A stretch of 64,000 nucleotides of DNA from Elgaria multicarinata webbii (Eukaryota; Chordata; Lepidosauria; Squamata; Anguidae), in assembly GCF_023053635.1 (NCBI RefSeq), contig NC_086182.1, positions 4,861,001 through 4,925,000 of the forward strand, given 5' to 3'. The translations under genes were made by a program, and so were the position numbers. Under the pieces are notes generated by a model, which worked only from the letters and a program-made list of their open reading frames with translations, had not been told where the DNA came from and made no database searches. Shown piece by piece: positions 1 to 9,888 of the stretch (positions within the stretch are counted from its first letter, which is position 1; each line of letters starts with the position of its first letter).

Positions 1-299
1 AGCTTTTATAAAGTACAACAATATTCCCAATGCATTAAACCCTGTTGGGTCTTTGTTAGTTGAACGTGTGTGTCATATTTTGAGAAGTCTTTCCATTTTT
101 ACTTCCTCCAGCAGAAGCTACTAACAAAAATAAGTAAACAAACAAACAATTCTAAAATATGTGTTTGTTTTAAAAATTCCTATCCTGCCTTTACTAAAAA
201 TAGTCCAAGGTGGCTGAAATCAATAATAAAACAATGAAAGATAAAACAATCTATAAAAATAGCACAAAAACCAACAGTATCAATTTCAAATGAAACCTA

Positions 300-486
300 G
301 TAAGAATCAGCAGAGGTTGGTGGCTCCGATGTCAGTGGGGCAGTGAATCCGCTCCGAGTTTCAGTCAGAACCTGTCAGAACTCCAAAGGAGTTACCTAAG
401 GCGCTTGAATTAGAGTTCTGACTGGAACCCGGAGCAGATGCACCACCCCACTGGTGTTGGGGCCTGCAGCCTCTGCTGGTAAGAAT
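300..486. mobile_element. hAT-like palindromic MITE, family B, copy 1 with target duplication
   Basis: The element at 308-478 has inverted ends (CAGCAGAGGTTGGTGG at the left, CAGCCTCTGCTG at the right) and is flanked by a perfect 8-bp duplication GTAAGAAT at 300-307 and 479-486. An 8-bp target duplication and CAG...CTG ends are the hallmark of the hAT superfamily. It is too short to code for a transposase, so it is non-autonomous. Other copies here lie at 12896, 14030, 37697, 38922, 40250 and 49724; the ancestral end is close to CAGTGGAGGCTGGTGGCTCC. Confidence 0.85.
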
Positions 487-631
487 GCAACTTCAGAACA
501 GGCCTTCTCCCAACTTCATCCCAACTTGATGGACCTCAGGCATAGCTCAGGCATATAAAAGGGCCTCCAGCAATGATCTTAGTAAGATGGCAGGTTAATA
601 GAGGAGAGGTAAGATGGCAGGTTAATTGAGG

Positions 632-1047
632 AGAGCCCTATGAAGCCCTATGAAGAGAGACTGAAAGAACTGGGCATGTTTAGCCTGGAGAAGAGAAGAT
701 TGAGGGGAGACATGATAGCACTCTTCCAATACTTGAAAGGTTGTCACAGAGGAGGGCCAGGATCTCTTCTCGATCATCCCAGAGTGCAGGACACGGAATA
801 ACGGGCTCAAGTTAAAGGAAGCCAGATTCCAGCTGGACATCAGGAAAAACTTCCTGACTGTTAGAGCAGTACGACAATGGAATCAGTTATCTAGGGAGGT
901 TGTGGGCTCTCCCACACTAGAGGCATTCAAGAGGCAGCTGGACAAGCATCTGTCAGGGATGCTTTAGGGTGGATTCCTGCATTGAGCAGGGGGTTGGACT
1001 CGATGGTCTTGTAGGCCCCTTCCAGCTCTGCTATTCTATGATTCTAT
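632..1047 (+). mobile_element. CR1 LINE, 3' end (5'-truncated)
   Basis: The sequence encodes the C-terminal part of the CR1 ORF2 protein (peptides such as [20 protein letters not shown] and [18 protein letters not shown] are found in many copies here) and ends in the CR1 tail of repeated ATTCTATG octamers. It is 5'-truncated and its reading frame is broken by small indels, so it is a dead copy. MITE family D has inserted in its octamer tail at 1048. Confidence 0.9.
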
Positions 1048-1188
1048 GGCCATAGCTAGACCTAAGGTTTATCCCAGGATCATCCCAGGTTCATCCCTGC
1101 CTGAGTGCTAGATGCCCTGTGTGGCACTTAGATGAACAGGTTTGACCCCAGGACAATCCTGGGATAAACCTTAGGTCTAGCTATGGCC
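1048..1188. mobile_element. Palindromic MITE, family D, copy 1
   Basis: About 30 bp at the left end (GGCCATAGCTAGACCTAAGG) is repeated inverted at the right end. Identical TATGATTCTAT lies on both sides, but this is also the octamer repeat of the CR1 tail it landed in, so the length of the true target duplication cannot be fixed. A second copy lies at 8247-8387. Confidence 0.75.
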
Positions 1189-1643
1189 TATGATTCTATG
1201 TCCTTCAGATATCTTGGCTCTAAGACCCTGACAAAGAACTAAACACCCCAAATGCATTTGGACCATGGTTGGGATTTGTAAAATTGCTTTCGGCACCAAC
1301 CTACGATCATTGTCTTCGTGGTGCCAAACTCTTTGGTGCAGACATCTGGTAAAATGAGATTTTTAGCAGTACCAACAAAGCAGTGTGTGATTTGATGTGG
1401 GAGTTCTGCTGATGTTGCAAAGGATTCTGGGATCCGTCTCACCAACTGCCCACTGCAAACGATTGGATGGCAAAGCATCCTTGGCCTCCCCTTCTAAGCC
1501 TAGAGAGGAGATGAATAAGTGACAGAGCATTTGTCTAAAAAGGAAAGGAACTGGGTTTGAGGGTTCATAAAAATGTAGCTAGGGTGGCCATGTCTCCCTT
1601 TTTACAGAGGACAGCCTCTATTTTGAAGTGCCGAGTCCAAGAG

Positions 1644-2010
1644 AATCATCAGGTGTGTGTGTGCGTGTGTGTGCGCGGGGGGGGGAATCATGTTTCCCTC
1701 CTGTCACTTTGCCTCCTGCTTCTGTCCCATAGTAGGGATGAAAAGCTTCCTCTTTCTTCACACGGGGAAGAAAGAGGTAGCAAGCAACGACCACGTGGCC
1801 CATTCAGTGGGTGTTTTTTATCACGATGCTTCTCCTGCACACAGCAGGAAGTGGCGGCAAGTTTTGTTGCAGCTCAAAAAGGATTTTCCGGGTCTTTTTT
1901 TGTGACAGAAAAATGAGCAGAAGGAGCGGGAGGCAGACAGGAGGAGTGGCCAGTAATATCCACGAGTAGCCAGTAACGAGTGTGCTATAAAACACTCATC
2001 TGATGATGCA
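1644..2010. mobile_element. Non-autonomous DNA element, family F, copy 1
   Basis: It begins with CATCAG and ends with CATCTGATGATG, and shares the internal stretches CGACCACGTGGCCCATTCAG and AACGAGTGTGCTATAAAACA with copies near 23197 (reverse), 54777 and 55950. It contains a short GT-rich run (about 1652-1676). No coding capacity was seen. Superfamily is uncertain. A possible outer element with AGGGTGGCCA ends (1573 and 2060) may enclose it. Confidence 0.55.
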
Positions 2011-2061
2011 CCCAGCCTGGTATAAAATCCTCTTTTATAAAATTCACAAGTGGCCACCCTC

Positions 2062-2215
2062 AAGCTGCCTCATACGAGGTTGAACTACTTGTCTATGGCG
2101 CTCAGATTTGTCTGGCCCCAGCTCCTCAGGGCCTTTCGCCTGCTACCTGATCCTTTAGGATTGAACCCGAGACCTTGCCCTGCAAAGCAGCCATGCTGAG
2201 TGAACTTTGGTCCCT
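2062..2215 (-). mobile_element. tRNA-derived SINE (family S2), reverse orientation
   Basis: Read on the - strand it has a tRNA-like head (GCTTTGCAGGGCAAGGTCTC then GGGTTCAATCC, a B-box) and the typical end ...TATGAGGCAGCTT. Related copies lie at 6229 and 16608 on the + strand. It is diverged and has no separate gene function. Confidence 0.7.
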
Positions 2216-3985
2216 CTCTCGCCTTTCCAGCATGACATGTAAAGAACTTATACGCTTTATGTTGTGGTGGGTGATGTTCCTGTGGAACTCCCTGCCCCAT
2301 GATTTCACTGTAGGAAAGGGGACCTTCTTTCCTGGGAGGAAAGGATCCTCCCCCCCCCCCCAGCTTTCTTTAAATGAATTGGATTTATGGTGGCTATTCA
2401 GTAAATTGCTCTTAACATGGGATTTGTTCCATCACGTTTGCTGAGGTTGGGAACAGCCTTGTCTCTCACTCAGCCGTTCGGCACTTAAAATGAATAATTA
2501 AAAAACCACTGCATAATAGAAATAGATAAGGGGGCATAAACCTCCTGAGCTACAGGTCATAAACCAAAGTCCCATTTCTCTCCCTGGGATGAGTTATGCA
2601 CATTTTCACACCTTCCCTGTCGATGGCAAGATTCTTAAATTAAGGGGTGGGTGGTGGGTGTCCATCTGTTGAGTCCAAATCTGTCTTCTTTGCTTCCAAA
2701 CAAATGGGTTGTGTGCGGTTGTGTGAAATGTGTTAGCCACTTGTTTCTTTTTTAAAAAAAAGAAAGGGGAAAATATATGAATATGTGTGCAGCCCACATT
2801 CTAAAAGTGTAAAACTTTAAAAAGTGGGCACAGTTAAAAACAAAGTCAAACATATGGATGTTTGAGAAACTAAATGATTCATTCATTCATTCAATTCATT
2901 TAAAGAGGAGGAGGAGGAGGAGGAGGAAAAGCAAGAGGCACTGTATTATTTGTCACTAAACTTAGAAGTAGGGTAAAGGGATAACGAAAGAAGAGAATAA
3001 AGAAAGATGCACAAAAAGTTTATTTAAACACCCATGTCAAATTAAAGATGACTTCAGGGGCAATTGATGTATGATGTACACACGCAGCAGAGTGTAGTAT
3101 GCTGAGGTGGTAGAATCCCTGAAAATGGGAAAGAACTCCCTGCAAGTAGAAAGCCAGCACAGGAGGCAAAGGTCTGTGCTAAAACCTTTATCGCTTATGT
3201 GCTTATTTTCTATCTGCAGGGATTTTGTGCCTGCATTGCAGGGGGAAGCATTCAAAATCAATATCCCTCACCTGTAGTGTGATGTGATACAATTCATTCT
3301 ATCACCTCATTCTGATGAGATAATAACCTGCTTTATACATGTAGCACAATGAGGTGGTAGAATCCTGGGGTGGTGAGTGGACTCTACCACTTCAGAGTGC
3401 TTGCAGGAGGTGCTTCCCCACCCCTAATGATCCCCATATTTTACATACAGCAAAAACTCACTACGAGTAAAAAAAAAAAAACCCTAACAGAACTGGGAGA
3501 AAAGTTCTAAGATCAACCTGTTTCCTGCTGTATGAATTTTCTTCTTGCAGGGAATTATTTTATACAGGGATCATATTTTTTTTAAAAAAAACTGCAGAAG
3601 GAAAGGGTGCATTGCAATGCTCAGAAACATTTCCTTTTGGGTCCCCCCTTCTTTTGTCTTAACACTGAAACTAAAATGTTGTGCCATTCCGGGAAAGGCA
3701 CTCTGCACATGCTCAGAGAACTTTTGGAAAGAAAAGGTGGCATTTTCTTTGTAGTGGGTATTTGTTGTATTTTATATTTTAACTTTTCCTCCTCCCCCCA
3801 AATCAGCAAAAAAGGCATAACATAATGTAGCATAAAAATCATAGAATGATGCCCAGCCTCCTCTCAGAGGTTCAGCTGTTAAGCTTACCAGTGGAGCGTC
3901 CTGCCGCTCTGCTCTTCCACACATTATAGGAGCTTGGGAAAAAAGAAGCAAACGGGCCAGAACAAACCACAAGTTTGTGTGAAAC
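2216..3985. other. Upstream flank without a recognised gene
   Basis: AT-rich sequence with short simple runs: CATT repeats near 2879-2896, GAG repeats at about 2904-2927 and several A or T tracts. A short motif TGAGGTGGTAGAATCC occurs twice (about 3098 and 3350), which suggests an old unclassified repeat. No exon of the KChIP3a N-terminus was recognised here. Confidence 0.5.
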
Positions 3986-4773
3986 ACACCCAGGCTGCTC
4001 ATCGAGAGAGCACTTTCCGGCTTGCTCCTCGGGGATGAGGCTGGACCACGGCGTCGCCATGGTGATCCTCATCTCCTGCATCCCGGATTGCACTGCCAGG
4101 AGTGCAAAGGAGAGAGTCCCAGCTGCTCTCCTCCCTCCCCTTCTCAGGGTGGGGGCCGATATTTTATAGCTGCTCCTGTAGCCAATGGCGTTGCAGACGG
4201 CTGAGATGCCCGTGCCCGGGGGATGCTCTCCTCTCCAACAGCGGTGCATTGCAGGGCGTGGGGGATGCCCCTCAGAAACTCCGGCTGACCCCTGCCTCCC
4301 GCACGGGACGAGGTGGGCTCCGACTCCCTTGCCTAGCTGGATCCGGGAAGGTTTTTAGCAATGACATTCTCTGCCTCTGGGAAGAAGCTAGAGCTGCACC
4401 AGGAACTTACTCCAGCTGCCGGCTGCAGCCGCCGGGGAAGTTTTGCCCTCCAAGTTTTCAAAGTTTGAGGTTTGTTTTTTTCCTTCATGATCCAAAGCAG
4501 CGATTCGGGTGCTGCCCGTGCTGCCGCCGCCTCCCCTCTGCCCCCTCCTCCCCCCCACTCTCGGTCGTCCCCTCTGCCCTACGCCAACCCTATGGGGCAG
4601 ACCTGAAGGAGGCACTGGCCCGTCAGCCCCTTCCAATGTGAGGACTCGAAGATGTGAGCCTGCAAGGGGGCGGCAGGACTGGCTCTTTTCCGCCACCGAC
4701 GGATCGCTCCCGGGCGCTTCCTCACTCTGGTCCCCGGGGGGGGGCTGAGCTGGCCCTGGGGGGTGCCAGACGC

Positions 4774-4920
4774 ATGCCCCCAGAGCTGCGCTGCCTGTCG
4801 CGGGACGCTGGCTGGCAATGGCGATCCAGGGGATGGAGCTCTGCGCCGTGGCCGTGGTCATTATCCTTTTCATCGCAGTCCTCAAGCAGTTCGGGATCCT
4901 GGAGCCCATGTCGATGGAAG
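4774..4920 (+). promoter_or_regulatory. Upstream ATG overlapping the KCNIP3 start, out of frame
   Basis: An ATG at 4774-4776 opens a frame (MPPELRCLSRD...) that overlaps the true start at 4818 in another frame and stays open to the exon end. If the transcript begins upstream of 4774, ribosomes could use it and lower KChIP3x translation. It does not resemble a known protein. Confidence 0.4.
4818..4920 (+). CDS. KCNIP3: KCNIP3 coding exon 1: membrane-spanning N-terminus (KChIP3x type)
   Basis: Encodes residues 1-34, beginning MAIQGMELCAVAVVIILF, plus the first base of codon 35. Residues 8-22 form one hydrophobic segment, followed by KQFGILEPMSME. This matches the short transmembrane N-terminus known for KChIP2x, KChIP3x and KChIP4a (KChIP4a begins MNLEGLEMIAVLIVIVLF), which changes Kv4 trafficking and slows channel inactivation. 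The start is supported by G at -3 and +4 and by the in-frame TGA at 4746-4748 with no ATG between. The donor is GAAG/GTAACT. The alternative N-terminus of calsenilin (MQPAKEVTK... in mammals) was not seen in the window and would need another promoter, probably upstream. Confidence 0.93.
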
Positions 4921-5651
4921 GTAACTAGAGAACGCTCCCTTGCTCCGGCTCTTTCACGGCCACCCGGCTCCGTCCCTCTCTTGCCCATCTGCCTGCCTGC
5001 CTGCCTGCCTTTCCCACCCCACCAACTTCCTTGATTCCAGACCAAAGGCCCCACGGGAGAGTGTAACCCCTCAGCTCTCTTAAGGGAGGGGTTCTGTGTG
5101 ACCATTAGCCTCAGCGCTCTCCATGGCTTCGCTTCGCTTCGCTTCTGGCTCCGAGTCTGACAGGATTGAGCACAATCATTGGGCCCGCTTCGGCTTGCAT
5201 TTTCTGGCGAATCTTCGTGATTAATGCATTGCCTCGTTGTCTTAACTAATTGCTCTTCCTTTGGGGGTTTCTAAAGAACGTCCTGAGTGGGGGGGGAAAT
5301 GTTTCCCTCGTGGAAAGCCTGTGAGCTGCAGTGGGGAAGAGGAGGTCAAGCCTACTAGCAAAACCTTTCGGCTTCCCTTTCCTTCCCTCAGAGTCCACAG
5401 TGGCTGCAGGCCAAGTTTTCCTCCCGGGGTATCCAAAGAGGAACCACGATGGATGCCTCTTCAACGAACCAACCACAGTGTTGTGAATCTTTCCAGTATC
5501 ACAAGCCTCTCCCTCAGGAGCAATGTTAGAGAAAGCAAAATAAAGAGAACTTCTATGAGGGGAAAAAGATGTTGAAAGGACTTGGGGGCTTAGCCCTGCC
5601 TCCGGTCAAGGCCGTGGGACTGGTGGAGGAGGAGGAAAGCCCTGCAGGTGG

Positions 5652-5990
5652 ATTATTTTATTATTTATTTATTTATTTATTTATTTACAATATTTATAGG
5701 CCACTCCCCATTCAAAATTTCGGAGCAGTGTACAAGATAAAATAAAAGCAGAATAAAACACTTTAAAATAGATTTTAAAAGAAGCAAAGTGAACCGTGGC
5801 TGGTCATGAAGGGAAGGCTTCCTGGAGCAACGACGTTTTCAGGAGGCGCCGAAAGGAATACAAAGTTGGCGCCTGCCTGACCTCCAGAGGCAGGGAACGA
5901 GATTCAGGCCTGGGCCTCGGGGCAGGAAGAAAGGAGACTGCTGGGAACGAGAAGTGATGGTCGGCCGGCCTGAAGGGAGGCACGGGCAGC
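5652..5990 (-). mobile_element. L2-type LINE 3' end
   Basis: A (TTTA)n tract (the reversed tail) is followed by AATATTTATAGGCCACTCCC and by reverse-strand coding remnants typical of the L2 C-terminus (GGCGCC...GAAAGG...CAAAGTTGGCGCCTGCCTGA, compare 13482 and 14998). Heavily diverged, non-coding today. Confidence 0.7.
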
Positions 5991-6228
5991 TGCAGCAGCC
6001 TTGGTGAAGTTACACAGGTCCAGCTCCAGCCTGTGTCTGGAGGGGAGACCCACCCACCCCCATCCTGAAGTCCCAGTGTGTGCTTCTTAGAGGTTTGTGT
6101 GGGAGAGAGGCAGGATGTCAGGAAGACAACTCACAATCAATGCACGTACACCCTCCTGTGGAAATCCACCTTGGATGGCCGTCGCCCCCACTTTGCAAAT
6201 GCAGGGTGCATTTCCATCCTGGGGAAGG

Positions 6229-6535
6229 GACACAGGGTTGTAGCTCAGTGCTTTGCATGCAGAAGGACCCGGGTCTGATCCCCAGCATTTCCCAGCAGAG
6301 ACCTCTGGGGAAGATCTCAGAGCCGCTGCTGGCAGTGATGTAGACCGCTCTTCCCTAACATGGCGCCCTCCAGATGTTTGGGACTCCAACTCCCATCAGT
6401 CCCAGATAGCATGGCTAAGTGGCCAGGAATGCTGGAGTTGTAGTCCAAACCATGTGGAGGGCACCAGGTTGGGGGAGGGTTCGGTAGACAGTGCTGAGCT
6501 CAATGGCTTGATGCGATATGAGGCAGCTTCTTGTG
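6229..6535 (+). mobile_element. tRNA-derived SINE (S2) split by a MITE
   Basis: The head has an A-box-like TTGTAGCTCAGTG, then TTTGCATGCAGAAGGACCCG and a B-box-like GGGTCTGATCC. The 3' end (GTAGACAGTGCTGAGCTCAA ... TATGAGGCAGCTTCTTGTGT) resumes after a family E MITE at 6347-6483, so the MITE inserted into an existing SINE. Confidence 0.75.
6347..6483. mobile_element. Palindromic MITE, family E, copy 1
   Basis: Inverted halves: GCCCTCCAGATGTTTGGGAC with AACTCCCATCAG at the left, GGAGTTGTAGTCC and CATGTGGAGGGCACCAGGTT at the right. It is flanked by imperfect TGTAGACC/GGTAGACA, consistent with a decayed 8-bp hAT duplication. Other copies: 11402, 17460, 18930, 47842, 60362, 60527 and 61133. Confidence 0.75.
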
Positions 6536-6973
6536 TCCCTTCTCTCCTGTCTCCCCCGGATGGATGTTCTGCTAATAGTTCTTGAAGTGTATCCAAGTGT
6601 ATAAAAGGCCCAAAATTGTATATAAAGAGGGGAGAGATCTGGGCCTCTTTCCCTGCTTATACCAGCTTTGCACAGTTTGGCATCTCAGCCCGGATTCGTA
6701 GGAACAAAATGATGAAATGTGGACTGAATGAATATATGTTTTTGCCTGCTCCTCTGCCTGCGTGAAGAAGGGTGTCTGATGGCTTCACTAGATCCAGATT
6801 TACCAATTTCTCTGCAAAGTTTTGCCATGTGGTTCAGGTGTGCCACTATGGTTTAAAGTTATAACATAACTCTCCAAAGCAATCATGTGACACTTTGACT
6901 GGAGACAGATCATGGTTTTAAGAGAGCAGGATTTAGTGGTGGTTTCATTACCTGGGATGTGCACCCGTGTTTC

Positions 6974-7081
6974 ATAGAATCATAGAATAGCAGAGTTGGA
7001 AGGGGCCTACAAGGCCATCTAGTCCAACCCCCTGCTCAATGCAGGAATCCACCCTAAAGCATCCCTGACAGATGGTTGTCT
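6974..7081 (-). mobile_element. CR1 LINE 3' tail fragment
   Basis: The reversed CR1 tail (TCATAGAATCATAGAATAGC) is followed by AGTTGGAAGGGGCCTACAAG. Only about 108 bp of the 3' end is present. Confidence 0.9.
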
Positions 7082-7179
7082 TTTCACCCACTGCTACCAC
7101 TGGTCAAACATGTCTGGCAGGTTATTGTTGTGTTATTATTTAAACGTCTTCCGATCTGGCTTAGCAAAGACAAAAGTAG

Positions 7180-7252
7180 AATCATAGAATCGTAGAGTTG
7201 GAAGGGGCCTAAAAGGCCATCGAGCAACCCCCTGCTCAATGCGGAAATCGAC
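7180..7252 (-). mobile_element. CR1 LINE 3' tail fragment, diverged
   Basis: GAATCATAGAATCGTAGAGT followed by GGAAGGGGCCTAAAAGGCC; about 70 bp, in the same orientation as the copy 100 bp upstream. Confidence 0.8.
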
Positions 7253-8100
7253 CCATAATGTACACATTATGGACATCAAACCCTCTTTCAAGCTTCTTAA
7301 ACTTTCCAAAAAACAATTGCCTTTTTCAGCCTTTATATGATCCTGAGGTGGAAAAAAAATCCGATTGCATCCACTCCACCTGCTTCTTTCCACTTAAACA
7401 TCGCTGTGTGTGAATGAGCCCTGTTGTTTAACTTAGGGTGATTTTACTGATTTCAGGTTTTGCCATTATAAGTAAAGAATTTTTGTCCTGGGGAATTTTG
7501 GGGCTGAAAGTGGCAGGTTCATATCCTTGCTGGAATTCTGTAAAAAAAATATTCTGGCTCCAGAATCTAGCTTCATGTGAATTCTGCAGGATCACACAGG
7601 TATTTTGGATCACATAAAGATGAGGATACGTACCATGCATTGCAAGGAGAGATTCAAGTGGAACACTGAATTTTCCTAGCAAGGAGCTGCAGCTCAAGAA
7701 AAAGTGGGGTACGCAGGTTCAATTTCAGATTCCCCTCATTAAGGGGTCAGAGGTTGGAGGGAAAACTCCTCCTGAAAGTTTGGAGAGTTGTTGACAATCC
7801 TCAGCTAGGTGGACCGTTGGCCAGGTGGACGCAGCATGAGCCATGGTTCAACACTGGAATCTATTTTGATACGAAATAATAGTAAAGAGGGTGCCTCTGA
7901 GTTTGTGCAAAATGCATTTTAGGAATTATGCTTTGGGGCTGGTATGTAGATTTCATGCAAGCAGGGAAAGAAAAAGCACATGTGAAAAAATGCCATTCTT
8001 TTTTCCTCATTTCTGTTTCTAATGTAGAAAGTCAGGCTTTGTAGTGAACCAGTTCAGGGACCGTGCCTTGGGTGTGACCCAAAAGGTTAATAGAAGCATT
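7253..8100. other. Intron stretch with no recognised feature
   Basis: I see no gene, exon or recognisable repeat. Reading frames here are short and not conserved-looking. Confidence 0.5.
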
Positions 8101-8124
8101 GGGGGGGGGGGGGGACAGAGAGAG

Positions 8125-8160
<36 letters not shown>
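8101..8160. repeat. G run plus (GA)n microsatellite
   Basis: A run of G at 8101-8114 is followed by AGAGAGAGAATGAG and then uninterrupted GA dinucleotides to 8160. Confidence 0.95.
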
Positions 8161-8162
<2 letters not shown>

Positions 8163-8246
8163 CGCCTGGGCTCTTCATTCCCTGCTTCCATACAGGTGAA
8201 TCATCCCTCAGTATGAGAGGTAGCTCTGTAAATACAGGTAATCTAT

Positions 8247-8387
8247 GACCACAGCTAGACCTAAAGTTTATCCTGGGATCATCCAGGGTTCGCCCCTGCC
8301 TGAGCACTGGATCCCCTGTGTGTCACCTAGATGAACAGGTTTGACCCCTGGATGATCCAGGGATAAACCTTAGGTCTAGCTGTGGCC
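8247..8387. mobile_element. Palindromic MITE, family D, copy 2
   Basis: ACAGCTAGACCTAAAGTTTA at the left is mirrored by TAAACCTTAGGTCTAGCTGT at the right, with the same internal sequence as 1048-1188 (CCTGCCTGAG...CCCTGTGTG...TAGATGAACAGGTTTGACCC). Target duplication unclear. Confidence 0.75.
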
Positions 8388-8563
8388 TATGTTACATCTA
8401 TAAGGAGAATTCATGAAGAAGTATATCACCATCATGGTCAATTCAGCAAGCTCTAAAATTCCTAAGCAGGGATAGTAAAGCAGCACTATTAGGATCAGCC
8501 AAATCTTGCAAAGTAGTATGCCAACTTCTGTGTCCATAGAAATCTTCTTCAGGATGGATGTGA

Positions 8564-8566
<3 letters not shown>

Positions 8567-8607
<41 letters not shown>
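8567..8607. repeat. (AAAG)n microsatellite
   Basis: Ten or so uninterrupted GAAA/AAAG units. Confidence 0.95.
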
Positions 8608-8608
<1 letters not shown>

Positions 8609-9202
8609 TGATTCTTCTGGTATGATGCAGACGTGGGCTTCCATCATGTCCAGAAAGAGCATTTCTCCCCATCCCCTAATGATGAGGATATATTTTGCTT
8701 AGCTTTCAGCCTGACGTTTTCTAGTGGACTCAGAAGCTTGCGCACTAATTTGTGATTTAAGGAATTGTTTTTGCTATCCCTGTAGAGAATAATTACAGCC
8801 TTTCTGAGAAGTGTGTGTGAGGGTTGGGTGGGCAGGACAATCTAGCTAGAGGACCAAGGAAGCCCCCTTCGTCTTAGCAAAAACATCAATGGTTCCTAAA
8901 AACTTATGGATTTGTATGTTTTGAAATAAATTTACCGTCCTTTGCCCTTTCCCTACATCCCTTTTGCTTGTGCTTGAGTTTGTTAGACTGTGAGTGTGAG
9001 GGCCGAGCCTGTGCCTCCAAGTCTGATTCACATTGTCAGTGCCTTGTGACTGTAGAGCCTTTGGAGAGCATAATTTGCATAGAGCTTTTGGAGTGTTTAG
9101 AGTGCTGCCCAGGCATTATTGCAAGACTAGTGGTGTAGTGGAGTGGGAATGCGTGAGAGTGTAGCTTCTGCTGCAGCAGCATTTTTAAGATGTATTGATT
9201 CC

Positions 9203-9263
9203 TGTTCTACTGTTGTTCCCCACCTCGATCCAAAGGGAGAGGCGGGTAAGAAATAAATAAATA

Positions 9264-9313
<50 letters not shown>
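9203..9313 (+). mobile_element. Retroposon 3' end with (ATT)n tail
   Basis: TTGTTCCCCACCTCGATCC and GGAGAGGCGGGTAAGAAATA run into AAATAAATAAAT and a long (ATT)n tract. The same end occurs reversed at about 22908-23000 (TTCTTACCCACCTCTCC). It looks like the tail of a LINE or LINE-mobilised SINE; family not identified. Confidence 0.6.
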
Positions 9314-9635
9314 GGGTAATGGACAAGGCCTCCTTGCTCTGGCAAGTGAAGGAGGTCACAATGAGGCTTTCAGGTTTTACTACTGTTTTTCACAGACAAG
9401 CATACAGGAAGTTCAGAAGATGAGGAAAATAAGCAAGCAGCAGCTATAGACTTCTTTCCTTTCCTTTAATGAAGTCCCTACTTCACTCTAGCAGTTTAGA
9501 TGCTAGCACTTCTTTCAATGTTGCTTGCATTTCTAATTTAAAGCTAAACATTTCAGCTCAGTGTGTTTTACAAGTGGAACCCATGATGTTAGAAGTAAGC
9601 GCTGCTGAGTTCAGTGGAACTTACTCCCATGTAAC

Positions 9636-9888
9636 CAGAGCCGGCCCTACCATGAGACAAAGTGAGGTGGGCTTCAGGCGGCAAATGCAGGGAGGTGGCA
9701 TCAAGGTGATGGAAGAGAGAATTGTGTGCCACGTAGCCTTCCCTCTGCACCCCAAGCTAGCCTGTTGCCTTCAGGTGTGGTGGAGGATCCTGACCCATTC
9801 AAATGTTCAGTCTTCTGTACATGGAATGGGAAGGGACGCCATCTTGTTTTCGTCTCAGGCAGCAGATATCTTGGACCAGCCCTTCAAG
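9636..9888. mobile_element. DNA transposon-like repeat, family J, copy 1
   Basis: It starts AGCCGGCCCTACCATGAGAC, contains GGCTTCAGGCGGCAAATGC, and ends with CAGGCAGCAGATATCTTGGA and CCAGCCC. Related copies are at 35975 (reverse), 59612, and a short piece near 11217. Inverted GGCC-type ends suggest a non-autonomous DNA transposon. Confidence 0.55.

Larger units (their letters stand above)
3990..4960 (+). promoter_or_regulatory. KCNIP3: CpG-rich promoter region of KCNIP3 (KChIP3x start)
   Basis: GC and CpG content rise sharply compared with the AT-rich flank. A TATA-like TATTTTATAG near 4158 is followed by a CCAAT box (GCCAATGG, about 4182). The region runs into coding exon 1. The transcription start is not visible from sequence alone. 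The next ATG-containing frame upstream of the coding start is out of frame (ATG at 4774), and an in-frame TGA at 4746-4748 closes the coding frame on the 5' side. Confidence 0.7.

Noticed and set aside
1048-1188. 11-bp target duplication TATGATTCTAT around the family D MITE
   Set aside because: The insertion lies in the ATTCTATG octamer tail of CR1, so the flanking identity can come from the tail itself.
4102-4641. Long open frames of 173-179 codons around the promoter
   Set aside because: GC-rich sequence lacks stops by chance on both strands; no recognisable protein and no splice structure.
9263-9313. Poly-asparagine open frame
   Set aside because: Translation of an (ATT)n microsatellite.
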